DNA from: Gracilibacter sp. | GTDB lineage: Bacteria > Bacillota > Desulfitobacteriia > Desulfitobacteriales > Syntrophobotulaceae | Length of the DNA stretch: 37,552 bases | Assembly (NCBI GenBank): GCA_024637055.1 | Contig: JAGXFZ010000071.1 | Location: forward strand, 1-37,552 | Reading direction: 5' to 3' | Part shown: positions 35,098-37,552 of the stretch, in pieces | How the letters are laid out: the number at the start of each line of letters is the position of its first letter | How positions within the stretch are numbered: position 1 is the first letter of the stretch | Made by a program: the position numbers and the translations under genes | The notes under the pieces: model-generated | The model's input: the letters and a program-made list of their open reading frames with translations, nothing else | Told to the model about the DNA's origin: nothing | Databases searched by the model: none

Positions 35098-35172
35098 TCC
35101 TCGATAGCTCAATGGTGGAGCAACCGGCTGTTAACCGGTAGGTTGCTGGTTCGAGTCCAGCTCGGGGAGCCA
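35098..35172 (+). tRNA. tRNA-Asn (GTT)
   Basis: All four arms pair. The acceptor TCCTCGA pairs with TCGGGGA (one T-G). The D arm is GCTC/GAGC. The anticodon arm ACCGG/CCGGT holds loop CTGTTAA with GTT at 35130-35132. The T arm GCTGG/CCAGC has TTCGAGT. The discriminator G and CCA are encoded in the DNA (35169-35172). Confidence 0.96.
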
Positions 35173-35180
35173 TTTAATTT

Positions 35181-35255
35181 GGGCCTATAGCTCAGCGGTA
35201 GAGCGGCCGGCTCATAACCGGTTGGTCCCTGGTTCGATCCCAGGTGGGCCCACCA
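35181..35255 (+). tRNA. tRNA with CAT anticodon: tRNA-Ile2 (lysidine) or elongator tRNA-Met
   Basis: Full cloverleaf with encoded CCA. The acceptor GGGCCTA pairs with TGGGCCC, the anticodon loop is CTCATAA (CAT at 35213-35215) and the T loop TTCGATC. C4-G69 and C5-G68 in the acceptor are features that the lysidine synthetase TilS recognises in tRNA-Ile2, and the CTCATAA loop is typical of it; elongator tRNA-Met can look similar. I lean to Ile2 but most annotation would say tRNA-Met. No initiator signature (mismatch at 1-72) is present. Confidence 0.9.
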
Positions 35256-35335
35256 AATTAAAAGTTCGATGTTCGTGATTCGAAGTTCGACCAAGAACTA
35301 GAAACGAATATTGAGTAATAGAAACGAGACATGAA

Positions 35336-35360
35336 CTCTGGCGGTAAGCCAGGGTTTTGT
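35336..35360 (+). terminator. Terminator of the tRNA transcript
   Basis: CTCTGGC (35336-35342) pairs with GCCAGGG (35348-35354) across loop GGTAA, followed by TTTTGTT. It overlaps the start of a longer false N-terminus for trmK. Confidence 0.75.
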
Positions 35361-35417
35361 TGTATATATTTAGACGGCCATAGAAAAAGATATAATTATA
35401 ACATTAAAAGGGAAATG

Positions 35418-36260
35418 ATGATTATGGTCAATGATATAATAAAAGATAATATTAAACTTGGATCTCGACTGCATACCATAGCTTCCTTTGTGCCACTAGG
35501 TTCTAAGCTGGCGGATATAGGAACGGATCACGCTTATCTGCTTGTCTACCTTATTCAGACGGGTACAATAAAGTCCGCTATAGGTGTAGATATCCATAAA
35601 GGTCCATATGAATCCGCTTTAGAAACTGTAAAGATGTATGGAGTAGCGCAAAGAGTAGACGTCCGTCAGGGTAACGGATTGATACCTTTAAGATCGGGGG
35701 AGATAGATACCCTAGTAATTGCCGGTATGGGTGGCACGACTATTCTAGAAATCCTCCAAAGCAATCCTCAGGTACTAGCCGAAGCATCTAAGGCTATTCT
35801 ACAACCTCAGGGTGCTGAAGCACGAGTCAGAAAGGAACTAACTGTCCAGGGATGGAGAATTAAGGATGAGTGCCTAATTGAAGAAGACAACAGGGTATAC
35901 TCGGTAATTATATTCACTAGATCTGAAGGTTTGGATTACGAAGAAATAGAGAATAGGATTAGAAACATAGGAGATCACTTTAGAAAATATATACTTCAAC
36001 AAAAGCTTAAAATAGATACTGATCTGATGAATGAAAAGCTTGATCATTTCATTAAGAAATATGTTTGGATTCTTGGCCCCATAAACTTAGAAAACAAAGA
36101 TGCGCATTTACAAAGTATTATCAGAGAGAATATGATAAATCTGGATAACATCGTCCAAGGAATGGCAAAGACATCAAGAGAAGAAACCAAAGAAAAAGCC
36201 AAATTAGTTGAACAGGAAAGAAAACTATTGGAGGTAATGCAAAGATGGCTGTTTCAGTAG
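35418..36260 (+). CDS. trmK: tRNA (adenine22-N1)-methyltransferase
   Basis: A 280-residue SAM-dependent methyltransferase (YqfN/TrmK family) that makes m1A22 in tRNA. The SAM-binding motif is LADIGTDHAYL, followed by VIAGMGGTTI, with a coiled C-terminal tail. The ATG at 35418 lies 5 nt after AAAGGG; 35415 and 35424 are possible alternatives. The longer frame from 35331 would begin inside the tRNA terminator and is rejected. A -10-like TATAAT is at 35391-35396. rpoD-trmK-nif3 is the usual order. Confidence 0.93.
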   Translation: MIMVNDIIKDNIKLGSRLHTIASFVPLGSKLADIGTDHAYLLVYLIQTGTIKSAIGVDIHKGPYESALETVKMYGVAQRVDVRQGNGLIPLRSGEIDTLVIAGMGGTTILEILQSNPQVLAEASKAILQPQGAEARVRKELTVQGWRIKDECLIEEDNRVYSVIIFTRSEGLDYEEIENRIRNIGDHFRKYILQQKLKIDTDLMNEKLDHFIKKYVWILGPINLENKDAHLQSIIRENMINLDNIVQGMAKTSREETKEKAKLVEQERKLLEVMQRWLFQ

Positions 36261-37414
36261 GCCAGGTTGAACAACTGATAGAAAAGATTGCTCCTCGCTC
36301 ATGGGCGGAAGAATGGGATAATCCGGGACTATTGGTGGGAAGTAGTGCGCAAAGGGTAGAAAAAATACTTCTTGCTTTAGATGGAACCATGGAAGTTGTG
36401 GATGAAGCAGTAAAGGAAAAAGCGAACCTGATTATAACTCACCATCCTTTGATGTTTAAACCGTTGAGAAACCTCCGGATGGATAATCCAAGTGCCATGT
36501 TAGCGCTAGCACTTTTTGGCCATGGTATCTCCTTATATGCGGCTCATACCAATATGGATAAATCAATACTTTCCTCAAGTAAAACTTTTGCCAAGATACT
36601 AGGGTTGGAGAAATCTGAATACCTTGATAGCACTGCAGAGAAGCTGATTAAGATCGTTACCTTCGTTCCCCAGGACGATGTGGAAGCTGTTCGTACAGCT
36701 TTGGTAGCTGAGGGAGTTGGTGCAGGTATTACTGATGGAGAGCATAGTGAAAGCTATGTAGAGTGTTTTTACCAGACCAATGGCGAAGGTATGTTCAGAC
36801 CGATTAAGGGTGCTGAACCGGTTATTGGAGGTATTGACGAGCTCACTAGAGTAGCGGAAATACGTCTGGAGAGTATCGTAGAAGAAAGATCCTTAGCTAG
36901 AGCTGTAAGAGCATTACATAGAGCACATCCTTATGAGGAGCCAGCTTACGACCTTATTCCTTTGATGAACACGGGTAAACGTCGCGGATACGGTGTAATC
37001 GGATATCTCCCTCAGCCTATGACTTTGGGAGAATTATGGGAGCAGTTTCTTTATAGCCTCAAGAAGAATTCAATTAACATTTTTCCCCAAGATTATGATT
37101 TATCTTCTGTCAGACTTGCCGGAGATTTTAATAGAAAAATTAAGAAAATTGCCATTGCCAATGGCAGTGGTAATAGTTTTGTGCAGAAAGCTGTCTCTAA
37201 AGGTGCGGATTTGTTCATAACAGGGGATATAGACTATCATGGCGTGCTGGATTCGCTCGAAGCAGGGATGGCTGTTGGTGAACTGGGGCATTTCCTTAGC
37301 GAAATTCCCATGATAGAATCGCTCTATGAATATCTTCGTAACGAGAAGACAATGAATGACGTAGAAATAGTTATTAGCTCAGCCAATAAAGTACCTTGGC
37401 TGAGACGTGGATAA
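36245..37414 (+). CDS. yqfO: Nif3-like dinuclear metal-centre protein (YqfO family)
   Basis: A 389-residue protein of the NIF3/YqfO family. Metal ligands include His66/His67 (ITHHPLMF), His101 and Asp105 (AAHTNMDK), and the C-terminal GELGHFLSE. A PII/CutA-like domain is inserted between the two halves (about 135-250, with FVPQDDVEAVRTAL and AHPYEEPAYDLIPL), as in YqfO but not in short Nif3 proteins. Members are often labelled GTP cyclohydrolase type 2-like, but the function is not settled. It overlaps trmK by 16 bp. GGAGG lies 10 nt before the ATG. Confidence 0.93.
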   Translation: MAVSVGQVEQLIEKIAPRSWAEEWDNPGLLVGSSAQRVEKILLALDGTMEVVDEAVKEKANLIITHHPLMFKPLRNLRMDNPSAMLALALFGHGISLYAAHTNMDKSILSSSKTFAKILGLEKSEYLDSTAEKLIKIVTFVPQDDVEAVRTALVAEGVGAGITDGEHSESYVECFYQTNGEGMFRPIKGAEPVIGGIDELTRVAEIRLESIVEERSLARAVRALHRAHPYEEPAYDLIPLMNTGKRRGYGVIGYLPQPMTLGELWEQFLYSLKKNSINIFPQDYDLSSVRLAGDFNRKIKKIAIANGSGNSFVQKAVSKGADLFITGDIDYHGVLDSLEAGMAVGELGHFLSEIPMIESLYEYLRNEKTMNDVEIVISSANKVPWLRRG

Positions 37415-37514
37415 CTTTATTAACATGTCAAATCGTTATTATTTTTGATTATAGCAGATAAATAACCCGTGGATAACTCAACTTATCCACACGTTGTGCA
37501 CATTTTGTGTATAA
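37406..37514. promoter_or_regulatory. Cluster of DnaA-box matches
   Basis: TTATCCACA occurs at 37483-37491 (plus). CGTGGATAA, the complement of TTATCCACG, occurs at 37406-37414 and 37468-37476. TGTGTATAA, the complement of TTATACACA, occurs at 37506-37514. Each equals or differs by one base from the DnaA box TTATNCACA. The middle two face each other as an inverted repeat with a 6-nt spacer. The first overlaps the nif3 stop codon. Confidence 0.7.
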
Positions 37515-37521
37515 CTATAAT
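37494..37521 (+). promoter_or_regulatory. Promoter of the next gene, overlapping DnaA boxes
   Basis: TTGTGC (37494-37499), 16 nt, TATAAT (37516-37521). One DnaA-box match lies between the hexamers and another ends 2 nt before the -35. Confidence 0.6.
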
Positions 37522-37536
37522 TAAAATAAATACAAC

Positions 37537-37543
37537 AAAGGAG
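37537..37543 (+). promoter_or_regulatory. Ribosome binding site of a gene starting at the window edge
   Basis: AAAGGAG followed by 9 nt to the end of the window. A start codon at about 37550-37554 would have normal spacing, so a coding gene almost certainly begins here. Its identity is not visible. Confidence 0.65.
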
Positions 37544-37552
37544 TGTATTATA

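Noticed and set aside
35109-35294. 61-codon frame on the minus strand across both tRNAs (contains LGSNQGPTGYEPAALPLSY)
   Set aside because: This is the well-known false protein produced by translating the complement of tRNA genes; the tRNAs explain it fully.
35331-35417. N-terminal extension of trmK (28 extra residues)
   Set aside because: It would be read from within the tRNA terminator hairpin, shows no family similarity, and a good ribosome site lies just before the ATG at 35418.
37406-37514. Chromosomal replication origin at the DnaA-box cluster
   Set aside because: dnaA, dnaN and a long AT-rich unwinding region are not seen, and this is the rpoD-trmK-nif3 locus; promoter control is the simpler reading.

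Overview
The window is AT-rich chromosomal DNA from an endospore-forming, Gram-positive (Firmicutes) bacterium, most likely a Clostridia-class anaerobe of the Peptococcaceae/Syntrophomonadaceae type. The signs are a gerA-type germinant-receptor operon, the sporulation genes yqfC and yqfD, two T-box leaders, two-subunit glycyl-tRNA synthetase (glyQ/glyS), a pyruvate phosphate dikinase module, and the conserved rsmE-mtaB-rpsU-yqeY-phoH-pgpH-ybeY-dgkA-cdd-era-recO-glyQS-dnaG-rpoD-trmK-nif3 gene order. Genus level is inference; no sequence search was possible.

Layout. 1-3632 (minus strand): start of a tryptophan operon, trpE-trpG-trpD-trpC, with 4-bp overlaps. It is driven by a consensus sigma-A promoter and a T-box leader whose UGGC bulge fits the G discriminator of tRNA-Trp. 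3729-7878 (plus): a tricistronic spore-germinant receptor (A, C, B) plus a fourth small two-helix membrane gene, closed by a terminator. 8058-12252: RNA-modification genes rsmE and mtaB, an exported protein of unknown function, a HIT hydrolase, rpsU and yqeY. 12430-21838: sporulation genes yqfC and yqfD, then phoH, the c-di-AMP phosphodiesterase pgpH, ybeY (with an unusual acidic insertion), undecaprenol kinase dgkA, cdd, era, deoC and recO. Two related, highly structured repeat elements sit between these genes. 21861-25165: glycine T-box and glyQS. 25259-26131: membrane-anchored coiled-coil protein of unknown function. 26356-30533: CBS-domain repressor (CcpN family), PPDK regulatory kinase/phosphorylase and PPDK, which look like one gluconeogenesis/PEP-cycling module. 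30727-34896: dgt, dnaG, rpoD. 35098-35255: tRNA-Asn(GTT) and a CAT-anticodon tRNA behind tandem promoters. 35418-37414: trmK and the Nif3-family gene. The last 150 bases hold a cluster of DnaA-box matches overlaid on a promoter for a gene that begins just outside the window.

Most of the window is housekeeping. The parts that look least ordinary are the repeat element at 20757-20986 with compensatory base changes between its two nested stems, its half copy at 18092-18163, the ybeY insertion and the hairpin between its Shine-Dalgarno and start codon, the DnaA-box cluster at the right edge, and two exported or anchored proteins I cannot place in a family. I did not find a complete new defence, mobile or biosynthetic system.
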